A stretch of 42,154 bases of DNA from contig BQJS01000012.1 in the NCBI GenBank assembly GCA_021604825.1, positions 1 through 42,154 on the forward strand, given 5' to 3'. Under the pieces are notes generated by a model. That model saw nothing but the letters and a program-made list of their open reading frames with translations, ran no database searches and was not told where the DNA came from. Source of the stretch: Phycisphaerae bacterium (lineage in GTDB: Bacteria; Planctomycetota; Phycisphaerae; UBA1845). Positions 17,508-26,115 of the stretch are shown here, piece after piece. Positions within the stretch are counted from its first letter, which is position 1, and every line of letters begins with the position of its first letter. A program made the position numbers and the translations under genes.

Positions 17508-20441
17508 ATGGGCAACCGGCGCGAATTCACGCTGTTGTCGGTCATACTTGGCGTCATCATTGGCGTCGTCTTTGGCGCGGCGAACGCGTTTTTGGGACTC
17601 AAGGTCGGCATGACCGTGAGCGCTTCTATCCCAGCCGCCGTCATCTCGATGGGTGTGTTGCGGGCGATCTTCCGGCGTAACAGCATCCTTGAAAACAACA
17701 TCGTTCAAACGATCGGGTCGGCTGGCACGTCCGTGGCCAGCGGCATCGTGTTTACCGTTCCCGCGCTGTTCATCATGGGGCTGTCGCCCGACTATTGGAC
17801 CATCGCCGCGTGGGCTGCGATCGGTGGTACGTTGGGCGTGCTGTTTATGATCCCCCTGCGTCACTATCTGATCGTTAAGGAACACGAGAATCTGCGCTAC
17901 CCGGAAGGCTTGGCGTGCGCTGAAGTTTTGGAAGCCGGTCAGAAAGGTGGCGGGTTGGCCAAGACTGTCTTCTGGGGATTGGGGATTAGTTTCGTTTACT
18001 CGTCCCTGCGAGACCTTGGGTTTTGGCGGTCGATCGCATCCGTCGGTGTACCGCAGTTGCGCACGAAGGCTACGCTCGACGCCTCGCCCGCGCTTTTGGG
18101 GGTTGGTTACATCATCGGTCCGCGCATTTCCGCCTACATGCTTTCGGGCGCGGTGCTCGGTTGGTATGTGTTGATTCCGGGAATCTCATTTTTCGGAACG
18201 GCTCCATTTGGGCCAGTGCTGGAGTATTCCAAAGTTAGCATTCCGCCTATCGACACCGACGATTCATGCAACCAGCTTCTTCTAATTCCCGAAGGTCGCG
18301 ACAACGCCAACGTCACCGCTCTGCTCTGCATCAAAGCTACCAAACCGCTCAATGGAACCAGCAACGGCATGCGCATCTCGATGCCTGAGGAATTCGATTT
18401 GACCAATGCTCAGGTGGCTGGCGTAACATCGGGCGACCACGTTTACAAAACGCGTCAACAGCTGCAAGGCCAAACACTCACGCTCGATTTGTTTCGACCT
18501 TCGCTGGAAAAAACCGCGAGCACGATACATCCCGGTCGCATCTCGATCGTGATTCATGGGATTACGCTTGGTTCTAATCTTACGACGACCGCCCAAGTCA
18601 CGACGTTTGATTCACCGACTCAGAATCTCGAATCGTTTGATTTGGGCGACGCCGTTTTTGTCCCCAAGGGTAGGACGCTAACCCAATCTTGCAGCCAGCC
18701 AGGAGAGCGACACGTTACCGCGATCATCACCTCGGAGATCGGCCAGGACATGGTCAACGATCGCGAGCGGATATCCTTTAACTTCGCGGATCGATTCGAA
18801 TTCGGATACACCGACCCCAAATCTTACGAGAGTCATGGCGTCAGCGTGGTTAGTGTTTTCGACGGCACAACGGTCTACTCCGCCGACGCCAGCATCTTTG
18901 AAGACGCGAAGCGCTTGGACAAAGATTTCGAACATCCCTTGCTGATGACGTCAAACTATTCGCCAGTCCCCAATCGGACGTCACCACTCCGCAAAGGCAT
19001 GGTGACCGTTGTACTACATGGCCTGGTTAATTCTGCGACACCGGCAACCAGCGACCATTTTGATGCGTGTACAGTTTCGTCGCCCGGCACAATTTTCCCC
19101 GCAAAGAAACCCATCGCCGAAATGGGTCCGGACGAAATCCACAAGCAATTCATCAAGTACATCGGCGCGGGCGCAGTCGCGGTCGGTGGTTTACTATCGC
19201 TACTCAAGAGTTTCCCAACGATACTCGGTTCGCTATGGAACCTGTTCCTCGCGATGTTTGCGCCCAGCGGATCGAAGGATCGGACGTCGCGCGATCTACC
19301 GTTCATCTTGGTCGCGGGCGGAGTGATTGGCATTGCGGCGATCATGTGGAAGCTTCCGGAACTCAAAGCCGGTTGGCAGGGAACGGTGCTGGTCTGCGTG
19401 TTCGGGTTTTTCTTTGTGACGGTTTCATCACGATTGGTCGGTTTGATTGGTAGTAGCTCAAACCCCACCTCAGGCATGACCATCGCGACACTCTTGGGCA
19501 CATCGCTACTATTCTTCTACTTTATGCCAGAGTTAGCCGACGTGAAATTCACCGCGCTTTCAGTCGGAGCGATGGTGTGCGTCGCAATCTCGGTGTCGGG
19601 TGACTGCTCGCAAGACCTTAAGACAGGGTACCTCGTCCATGGTACACCGTGGAAACAGCAGATCGGTGAGCTCATAGGCGTACTAACAGCCGCGGTCTGC
19701 GTGGCGGGCGTTATCTTCCTGCTCCACAAGGGCTATGGCTTCACCGACGATCGCCCCAACAAACTCAATGCCCCGCAGGCCAACCTGATGGCCATCCTCC
19801 TCGACGGCGTGTTCGATCAAAACTTGCCATGGTTGTTCATTGGCATGGGTGTCGCCGCGGGACTGGTTGTTGAATTCCTGGGGATTGGCTGCCTACCGTT
19901 TGCGGTGGGACTCTATCTCCCACTCGCCCTTTCGACACCGATCATGATCGGCGGGTTGATCCGATTGATCGTCGATCTGGTTCACCGCGATCCCGATCCG
20001 GACAGTCACGATGCAGGCGTGTTAGGCGCTTCGGGATTTGTGGCGGGCGAAGGTTTGCTGGGGGTCGCGTTTGGAGGCGTCGCAGCATTTTGCGCATGGA
20101 TGTGGCCTCACCGCGACATGACGCCCAATGATTTCGCCCCGGCAATATTGCAATACGTCGATCTCGACATTCACTACACGCTGCCAGATTTTTGGTACAG
20201 GTTGCTACCATTAGCCCCCTACGCGATCATCGTGTTGTGGTTGTTCTTCGTGGCGCTGAGAAGGGCCATCCCCGAACCGCCACCCCCACCACCCGAACCG
20301 TACCCGGAACCAGACGTGTCATACAAACACCGTTTGCCATCGTTCGAGCCGGGCACATACGGAAAGCCCAAGCCGATCCAAATGCCACCGCAGCAACCAC
20401 CTCCGTCAGGTGGGCCTGGCCAATACCCGGGATCGCAATAG
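17508..20441 (+). CDS. OPT-family oligopeptide transporter with large extramembrane insertion
   Basis: A multi-pass membrane transporter of the oligopeptide transporter (OPT) family, predicted to import peptides or metal chelates. The family core is visible: VIIGVVFGAANAFLGLKVGMTVSASIPAA at the N-terminus, NNIVQTIGSAGTSVASG, LRYPEGLACAEVL, then after the insertion PIAEMGPDEIHKQFIKYIGAGAVAVGG and SSNPTSGMTIATLLGTS. The protein has 977 residues, about 300 more than usual. The excess is residues ~240-534, between two transmembrane blocks: a polar, beta-rich stretch apparently made of two related ~140-residue units (each ending in a strand such as ISIVIHGI or VTVVLHGL). The C-terminal ~55 residues are Pro-rich (PPPPPPEPYPEP). 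ATG 17508 is preceded by GAGGTG. Confidence 0.9.
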   Translation: MGNRREFTLLSVILGVIIGVVFGAANAFLGLKVGMTVSASIPAAVISMGVLRAIFRRNSILENNIVQTIGSAGTSVASGIVFTVPALFIMGLSPDYWTIAAWAAIGGTLGVLFMIPLRHYLIVKEHENLRYPEGLACAEVLEAGQKGGGLAKTVFWGLGISFVYSSLRDLGFWRSIASVGVPQLRTKATLDASPALLGVGYIIGPRISAYMLSGAVLGWYVLIPGISFFGTAPFGPVLEYSKVSIPPIDTDDSCNQLLLIPEGRDNANVTALLCIKATKPLNGTSNGMRISMPEEFDLTNAQVAGVTSGDHVYKTRQQLQGQTLTLDLFRPSLEKTASTIHPGRISIVIHGITLGSNLTTTAQVTTFDSPTQNLESFDLGDAVFVPKGRTLTQSCSQPGERHVTAIITSEIGQDMVNDRERISFNFADRFEFGYTDPKSYESHGVSVVSVFDGTTVYSADASIFEDAKRLDKDFEHPLLMTSNYSPVPNRTSPLRKGMVTVVLHGLVNSATPATSDHFDACTVSSPGTIFPAKKPIAEMGPDEIHKQFIKYIGAGAVAVGGLLSLLKSFPTILGSLWNLFLAMFAPSGSKDRTSRDLPFILVAGGVIGIAAIMWKLPELKAGWQGTVLVCVFGFFFVTVSSRLVGLIGSSSNPTSGMTIATLLGTSLLFFYFMPELADVKFTALSVGAMVCVAISVSGDCSQDLKTGYLVHGTPWKQQIGELIGVLTAAVCVAGVIFLLHKGYGFTDDRPNKLNAPQANLMAILLDGVFDQNLPWLFIGMGVAAGLVVEFLGIGCLPFAVGLYLPLALSTPIMIGGLIRLIVDLVHRDPDPDSHDAGVLGASGFVAGEGLLGVAFGGVAAFCAWMWPHRDMTPNDFAPAILQYVDLDIHYTLPDFWYRLLPLAPYAIIVLWLFFVALRRAIPEPPPPPPEPYPEPDVSYKHRLPSFEPGTYGKPKPIQMPPQQPPPSGGPGQYPGSQ

Positions 20442-20486
20442 GCGAACGATGTCGCACCTGTGTGGTCGTGCAGTGTGTGGCGTTCG

Positions 20487-21761
20487 TCAGACTTTGATGA
20501 AAATGCGTCGCCGGTACAGCGGATACATCAGCAGCAGCCAAAGCAAGACATACGCCAGGGCGTAACAAAGCGACGCGGTGCGCGGTCCAGACCAGGTTCC
20601 GAAGATGTTTAGATAGACCCATCGCCCCACTGACGGACCTTCGTCCGCCAGCTTCCATCGATGCAGCATCTTGGCACCAAGGCTGGACGCGATGAAGACC
20701 ACGATGGCGTTTGAACCGAATACCAAGAGCGGGCCGCACCATCGCTTCCAACCACGGATGTCGATCAGCCAATAACAAATGCCCAATACGTGCAGCGCGA
20801 TTCCGGACGTGAAGATGACGTATGTGGTGGTCCAGATCTTCTTGTTGATGGGCACGATTGCCTCAAGGCTCAATCCCAAGAGAATGCAAACATTCCCAGC
20901 CACGAACAATCCGACGGCTGTCGAGTGCCCCTCGCGCGAACCTCGCAGCCATGCCCCAGTAACCACACCGCACAGAGTGGTCGCGATCGCGGCAAGGGTA
21001 CTTAGCAGACCCTCCGGATCAGGACGCGCGCGGTAAAGGTGGCCCGAAAGAACCTGATCGTCCACCCAACTGTGCAACAAACCTTCCGGGCCGGCGACGT
21101 CGGCTGAATAACCAACGGGTGCAGGAACGGACGCCACGACAAGCGCGTATCCGATCAAGAGCACAATCGCAGCAACCCCAGCCCCACGAATGCCGCCAAC
21201 CAAGACGATGATCGACGCGAAGAAATAGCACAGGGCGATGCGTTGCAGCACTCCCGGCACGCGCAAACCCGTCGAACGAAAATATGCCCAATCGAGAATC
21301 AAGAATATCGCACCGGCGGCCAGTAGTGTTCCTCCGATGATGGGCATCAATCTATCGTGTCGCACGGGGTATTGCTTCTTGGAAGATCGATTGGGGAAAG
21401 CCAACTGCATTCCGGCGATCAGTAAGATGTATGGACCGATCAGACGAAAATTGGGAAACCCGTACATGCTTAAGCCGAGCAGGAACAACGTCAGCGAACG
21501 AATAACAATGTGCCCCAGCATCGACCAGCGGGATGCGTCGGAAGTGCGACGTTTGGCCAGCGAAAACGGCAACGCCACGCCGACGATGAATAGGAAGAAC
21601 GGAAACACGAGGTCGGTCGGTGTGCAGCCATGCCACTTGGCGTGTTGAAGCGGCGGGAAAATATTCGACCACGATCCGGGGTTGTTGACGAGAATCATAC
21701 CAGCGATGGTCAGCCCGCGAAACGCATCCAGCGATATCAGTCGATTGGGTTTGGATTCCAT
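20487..21761 (-). CDS. NagX/HGSNAT-like acyltransferase-family membrane protein (DUF5009)
   Basis: A multi-pass inner-membrane protein of about 424 residues related to bacterial NagX and the catalytic part of human heparan-alpha-glucosaminide N-acetyltransferase. The N-terminal signature RLISLDAFRGLTIAGMILVNNPG and the downstream HAKWHGCTPTDLVFPFFLFIVGVALPF are typical; the His in the latter region corresponds to the proposed catalytic area. About ten hydrophobic segments follow. In this family the protein is thought to acetylate amino sugars across or at the membrane. The start is uncertain: ATG 21761 fits family N-termini but has no good ribosome site. ATG 21785 adds eight residues, and the frame is open to 21890. 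It is divergent from the GH9/deacetylase pair and convergent with the OPT gene (45 bp gap), which suggests glycan use. Confidence 0.85.
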   Translation of the reverse strand: MESKPNRLISLDAFRGLTIAGMILVNNPGSWSNIFPPLQHAKWHGCTPTDLVFPFFLFIVGVALPFSLAKRRTSDASRWSMLGHIVIRSLTLFLLGLSMYGFPNFRLIGPYILLIAGMQLAFPNRSSKKQYPVRHDRLMPIIGGTLLAAGAIFLILDWAYFRSTGLRVPGVLQRIALCYFFASIIVLVGGIRGAGVAAIVLLIGYALVVASVPAPVGYSADVAGPEGLLHSWVDDQVLSGHLYRARPDPEGLLSTLAAIATTLCGVVTGAWLRGSREGHSTAVGLFVAGNVCILLGLSLEAIVPINKKIWTTTYVIFTSGIALHVLGICYWLIDIRGWKRWCGPLLVFGSNAIVVFIASSLGAKMLHRWKLADEGPSVGRWVYLNIFGTWSGPRTASLCYALAYVLLWLLLMYPLYRRRIFIKV

Positions 21762-21908
21762 GAGACGTTTTTTGAATGACAACATTGTATTGCGGGCGTA
21801 CCTTCTGGATTCGATGCCGCCGTCGCAATGCGAATTCGGTGACAGGATGATTCTGAACATCGCCACGGCGCAGGTCAACGAATTAGTCAATATTTCGAGG
21901 AATACCCG

Positions 21909-23525
21909 ATGAAGCGATTGCTGATTCTTGCTTTCGTCTTGAGTCTTGGAACGTCTCCGACTTGGGGTGGCGACCAGGCCTGGATTCGCGCGAATCTCAT
22001 CGGATACTTACCCGACGATCCGAAGTTCGCTGTGCTGTCCAGTGCCAAACCATTGAGCGGTGAGTTTCGGGTTGGCGGGTATTCGGCATCGATTGGTGCG
22101 GATCAAGGCGCGTGGGGGCCCTTCGCGCACAACTATCGGCTTGACTTTTCGGCGCTTAAGACAGCCGGTCGATATCGCGTTGAATTTGGCGGCGTCAGAT
22201 CCGAGGAATTCACGATTGGCAAGGATGCATACGCGTCGGTGCCGGATTCACTTCTGCAATTTATGCAATTGCAGCGCTGCGGCGACAATCCGATCGCCAA
22301 GAAGAAGTGCCATCAGAAAGACGGAATTGACACGACCAGCGGTCGACCGGTCGATATGGTCGGCGGGTGGCACGATGCCGGTGATCGACTCAAGCACATG
22401 ATCACGACATCGTATTGCATCGCAGCCCTTAAGCTTGCAGGTGCTGAGGAAGAAGCTGCGTATGGCGCGCCCATGCTCAATAAGATCCACCCCGGACCAG
22501 AAACGCTCTTCGTTCAAGTCGGCGACGATCGCGATCATCTTCCCCCTGAGACACTTTGGCACGACGATCAGTCTGATTATGGTTGGGGTCCGGGTGGCCC
22601 CCGATCGGCTTGGCCGGCAACAACCAAACCTGCCGGTCCCAAGTACAAAAACAAATCGTCGGGACTGGCCAGTCTTGCCGGTCGGGTCGCGGCGGCGGCG
22701 GCGTTGAATGGTGACATTGAACTGGCGAAATCTGCGTACCGATTGGCCGAGAAGCACCCCGGCTGCGCGATGTCCGTCCCGGTGCGAGCCCCCTACTACT
22801 ACGGCGAAAGCACCTATCACGACGATGTTGAATGGGCAGCGACCGAATTGTACATCGCGACCAAAGAGCCCCGATTTCTTAAAGATGCGATGGCAGCCGC
22901 CAAACATGCGGGCGCGAGCAAGTGGATGGGAGGCGATGCCCACGGACACTACGAATTCTTCCCCTACGTAAACCTGGCACACTGGCGTTTGTATGAACAC
23001 GTCGATGACCAAGTGAAGCGCGAACTTGCCGGATACTACCGAGCCGGCCTTGAGCGCATCGAAAAGCGAGCCCGACAGAATCCCTACCGCATCGGAACGC
23101 CGTTCGTCTGGTGCTCGACCAATGACGTGATCGCCGTTGCAACTCAGGCGGTTCTTTACGAACGGATGACCGGTGACAAGCGCTATCGCTCGCTGGCGGC
23201 GGAGGCGCGGGATTGGATCTTTGGACGCAACCCCTGGGGCAAGAGTTTTGTCATCGGGGTTCCCAACAAGAACGTCGCGTCCAGCAAACCGCATCATTTG
23301 TTCTACAAGCTGGCGGACATCCTCCCCGTTGGGGGATTGGTCGATGGGCCGGTGACACGCAAGATCAACACCAGCCTGAAATTTGCTGAATTCGAAGATC
23401 GTTCACTGGAACGATTTCAATCTGACGTGGCTGTCTATCACGACGACTTCGCCGATTTCTCGACCAACGAACCGATCATTGATGGAACGGTGTCATTGCT
23501 CTTGTTGATGAGCCTTTGGAATTAA
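21909..23525 (+). CDS. Exported GH9 family glycoside hydrolase (endoglucanase-like)
   Basis: A 538-residue secreted glycosidase. The signal peptide MKRLLILAFVLSLGTSPTWG is followed by an N-terminal Ig-like cellulase domain (about 24-105, with NLIGYLPDDPKFAVL) and the GH9 (alpha/alpha)6 barrel. Catalytic-region motifs are GGWHDAGD at 152-159 (D156 and D159 as the aspartates of the base site), GRNPWGKSFVIG plus KPHH near the C-terminus, and the final STNEPIIDG, where E521 fits the catalytic acid. GH9 enzymes cleave beta-1,4 glucans and related links; the exact substrate cannot be told. ATG 21909 has AGGAA upstream. Its stop overlaps the next gene's start (TAATG), so the two are translationally coupled. 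Confidence 0.92.
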   Translation: MKRLLILAFVLSLGTSPTWGGDQAWIRANLIGYLPDDPKFAVLSSAKPLSGEFRVGGYSASIGADQGAWGPFAHNYRLDFSALKTAGRYRVEFGGVRSEEFTIGKDAYASVPDSLLQFMQLQRCGDNPIAKKKCHQKDGIDTTSGRPVDMVGGWHDAGDRLKHMITTSYCIAALKLAGAEEEAAYGAPMLNKIHPGPETLFVQVGDDRDHLPPETLWHDDQSDYGWGPGGPRSAWPATTKPAGPKYKNKSSGLASLAGRVAAAAALNGDIELAKSAYRLAEKHPGCAMSVPVRAPYYYGESTYHDDVEWAATELYIATKEPRFLKDAMAAAKHAGASKWMGGDAHGHYEFFPYVNLAHWRLYEHVDDQVKRELAGYYRAGLERIEKRARQNPYRIGTPFVWCSTNDVIAVATQAVLYERMTGDKRYRSLAAEARDWIFGRNPWGKSFVIGVPNKNVASSKPHHLFYKLADILPVGGLVDGPVTRKINTSLKFAEFEDRSLERFQSDVAVYHDDFADFSTNEPIIDGTVSLLLLMSLWN

Positions 23526-24370
23526 TGACTAAGACGCTGCATAAAATCTCACCGCTTGTTCTGCTGATGATGACCGGTTGCATTGCGACGTCGCGCAGCG
23601 CAAACACTGTTTCCGACCCGCAGTTGACTTTCGACCATGGGGCTGTGGTGCGCGGTGACACGTCCCGACCGGAGCTTGCGATCATCTTCACCGGCGGCGA
23701 GCATGGCCAAGCCACAACGACGATCCTCGATGTATTAGCCGCCCGACGCGTGAAGGCATCGTTCTTTGTGACCGGTGATTATCTCGCCAATACTGACTAT
23801 CGAAATTACATCCACCGTATGATTCGAGACGGGCATTACGTCGGCCCCCACTCGCACGCCCATCCGCTGTATGCATCGTGGGACGATCGATCGAATACGC
23901 TGGTTTCACGCGATACGTTTGTCGCAGATTTGAATAGAAACGTTAGCGAACTTCGCCAGCTAGGTTGCTTCGATGACGATCGGGCGATCTTTTTCGTACC
24001 GCCTTACGAGTGGTTCAATCAAGACCAGGTCGCATGGGCCAAATCGCTCGACGTGCAGTTGATCAACATGACAAGCCGATCGGGGTCGAACCGCGATTGG
24101 ATTCCTGAAGGGCACGCGAACTTTGTCCCATCCGAAAAGATCATCACCGATGTATTGGCGTTCGAACAGCGAGAACCGAACGGACTCAACGGTTTCCTGC
24201 TGCTATTCCACCTCGGATCGCTCCGCGCCGATTTAATGGACACGGAACTTGAGCAACTCCTGGATGAATTGAAGGAGCGCGGCTACACGTTTCGTACGGT
24301 CGACACACTCATTGGAAGTTTGCCAATCACATCCAGGGTTATGGACACGCGCTCGCGGAAAAATCATTGA
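23525..24370 (+). CDS. NodB-like polysaccharide deacetylase-family lipoprotein, metal site altered
   Basis: A 281-residue predicted lipoprotein (lipobox MMTGC, C19) with a NodB-type fold. Motif 1, normally TFDD, reads IIFTGGEHG, so the catalytic base and metal aspartates are not in their usual form. Motif 2 HSHAHP is intact (two metal histidines), motif 3 is FVPPYEWFN and motif 5 LLLFHLG. GH9-linked NodB-like proteins with an FTGDE-type first motif and a PPYEW motif occur in other phyla (from memory), so this is a recognisable subfamily rather than simple decay; here the D of FTGDE is also G. It is coupled by a 1-base overlap to the GH9 gene and probably acts on the same glycan. Its last 32 bp overlap the convergent next gene. 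Confidence 0.82.
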   Translation: MTKTLHKISPLVLLMMTGCIATSRSANTVSDPQLTFDHGAVVRGDTSRPELAIIFTGGEHGQATTTILDVLAARRVKASFFVTGDYLANTDYRNYIHRMIRDGHYVGPHSHAHPLYASWDDRSNTLVSRDTFVADLNRNVSELRQLGCFDDDRAIFFVPPYEWFNQDQVAWAKSLDVQLINMTSRSGSNRDWIPEGHANFVPSEKIITDVLAFEQREPNGLNGFLLLFHLGSLRADLMDTELEQLLDELKERGYTFRTVDTLIGSLPITSRVMDTRSRKNH

Positions 24371-25568
24371 ACAGATTACTCGGCTGCGCTACAACGAATC
24401 GATCGCCCAGATTCATAATGCCGTCACGGTTCAGGTCGACCTGCGGACCAGTGATGCCACCTGCATCCATCGTGTTGAAGAAGTTCGCCGGAGCGGCAAC
24501 GACTGCGTGGTCACCCAAGTTCACGATGCCGTCATAGTTAATGTCACCTTCAAAATAGCAAATGCAGAAATCGGTATCTGCGCTGGAACTGCAGCCCGAA
24601 TTCCCAATGACGCCACCGCCAACAGACTCCGTCCCACTGATGTCAAATTCGTAGCAAGTCCCGTTGGCCGGCGCGTCGAATGTTATCTCAATACTGTTGC
24701 CAACCGGCGTAGCCGTCAACGACCCGAGCGGCGGGGTCGATGTAACTGCTCCACTGGCGATTGCTTCTGCAAAATCCACGCGAACCTTCAGGCCCCCGGG
24801 GCCGATCCCAGCGAATTGGCGAGGTTCGATGAGTTCGCTCGCAGGCGCTCCGTCGGCTGCGTTGATGGGTATGTCAAGTGAACCGCCACTGAAAGAGCCA
24901 TTCGGCTCGTGATTTCCAACAGAACTGACTTGAATAAAATCAAAATCTGGTGGCCCGCAGGTAAACGTCAAGCTTCCGCCAATTGTGACAATTGCTGGAC
25001 TCACCGGGAAAAACGGTCCTGTGTCGGAGGCAAGCGTACTTGCGAAACCAGTGTCCAAGGTCAGGACGGGGTCTCCAAACGCAGCCGTTGTGTCAATCTG
25101 TCCTGTTGCCAAGTTAACCCAAGCAGCACCATTGGCGACATCCGTTACAACCGTTCCCACAGGAAACAGCGTTGGACCAGTGTTGCCGATGGTATTCTGC
25201 CCGCCGCCAATCTGAATCAAGTTGCCCGCGATGGGTGTTCCACCGTATCCCGATGGATTGGTGAGCCCTAGATTCCTCTTGAACTGATCGATGTCACCAC
25301 CGGGAGAGTCAAACACGGCACTTGTCACGTCGACACCAGATGCGCCGGTATCCGAAAGATTCACGCTCCAAAGCGCCAGGCCGAAGTCGGTCGGGTTTTG
25401 AATACGCCCTTGTATGAAGACGTTTACCACTCCACCAAGTGGTACCACTGAAGCGTCTCCATCGCCAACGATTCTCAGTTCAAGTGTGTCGGCCCGAGCT
25501 TGTGAGGCTACGAACGAGGCGACCACCGCGATGACGATTCCGAACGAGTTCAAACGACATGAGTTCAT
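24339..25568 (-). CDS. Exported protein with C-terminal dockerin-like calcium repeats
   Basis: A 409-residue secreted protein that I do not recognise as an enzyme. The signal peptide is VIAVVASFVASQARA near residues 12-27. The middle is Gly/Thr/Asn-rich and beta-structured, with a likely cohesin- or Ig-like N-terminal part (TLELRIVGDGDASVVPLGGVVNVFIQG). The C-terminus has two EF-hand/dockerin-type loops: GDINYDGIVNLGDHAVV (~residue 346) and DLNRDGIMNLGDRFVV (~383). Four Cys near the first loop may form disulfides. The ribosome site is strong (GGAGG before ATG 25568 on the minus strand). The 3' end overlaps the deacetylase gene by 32 bp. Such proteins are common in planctomycetes without a known cellulosome. 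Confidence 0.82.
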   Translation of the reverse strand: MNSCRLNSFGIVIAVVASFVASQARADTLELRIVGDGDASVVPLGGVVNVFIQGRIQNPTDFGLALWSVNLSDTGASGVDVTSAVFDSPGGDIDQFKRNLGLTNPSGYGGTPIAGNLIQIGGGQNTIGNTGPTLFPVGTVVTDVANGAAWVNLATGQIDTTAAFGDPVLTLDTGFASTLASDTGPFFPVSPAIVTIGGSLTFTCGPPDFDFIQVSSVGNHEPNGSFSGGSLDIPINAADGAPASELIEPRQFAGIGPGGLKVRVDFAEAIASGAVTSTPPLGSLTATPVGNSIEITFDAPANGTCYEFDISGTESVGGGVIGNSGCSSSADTDFCICYFEGDINYDGIVNLGDHAVVAAPANFFNTMDAGGITGPQVDLNRDGIMNLGDRFVVAQPSNLFNDFSASACP

Positions 25569-26115
25569 CAGCAGATCCTCCGGCGTGGAATGTGATGTAA
25601 TTGAATTGTTGCGCCCGTGTGCTCCTATTTTAGCTACCTGCCGTGACCGATTCCACCGTTTCGTTTAGATGCGCTTTCTGACGCCATTTTGGTGCGGTAT
25701 GTTCGGGAGCGATCACGAAGTGTCCGGCGAGCGACTTTCCGCGGCCGCACGACTCAAGCGCGTTCCTCTGCGGCGCGACTGACGCGTATGAGGCGAACAC
25801 CCCACAGTATTGGCGCACGTGATAAACCGCCAACTTAGATCGAAACTCAGGGATGGTGATTCTGCGCAACCCTTGGGTCTCTTCACGCAGGTTTGCGTGC
25901 GTTTGATGTCAGTCGACCGACCCGTTAACTCACCATCGCACGTGCAAGCACGACTTTGGCGTCGCAATTGCGCTTCACGCCACAAGCCTTTTCCATTCAA
26001 GCGCGACTGGCACGCAGATTGCACCCGATTGAGCGAAGTCACCCATGGCATTCGATGCATCGCAAGGTGCGTCTTCAGCCTGGCCTCACGCAAAGCAAGG
26101 TGAAAGGTCAAGATC
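25569..26115. other. Divergent intergenic region
   Basis: This 547-bp region lies between the dockerin-like gene (minus) and the cytochrome operon (plus). It probably holds both promoters. Several open frames cross it in both directions, but none has a proper start with a ribosome site. No RNA gene or clear repeat is seen. Confidence 0.4.

Noticed and set aside
22248..23297. 349-codon minus-strand frame over GH9
   Set aside because: Antisense to the catalytic barrel, with no protein family character.
25630..25869. 79-codon minus-strand frame in the gap before the cytochrome operon
   Set aside because: Composition is somewhat protein-like, but the start is TTG without a ribosome site and no motif is recognised.
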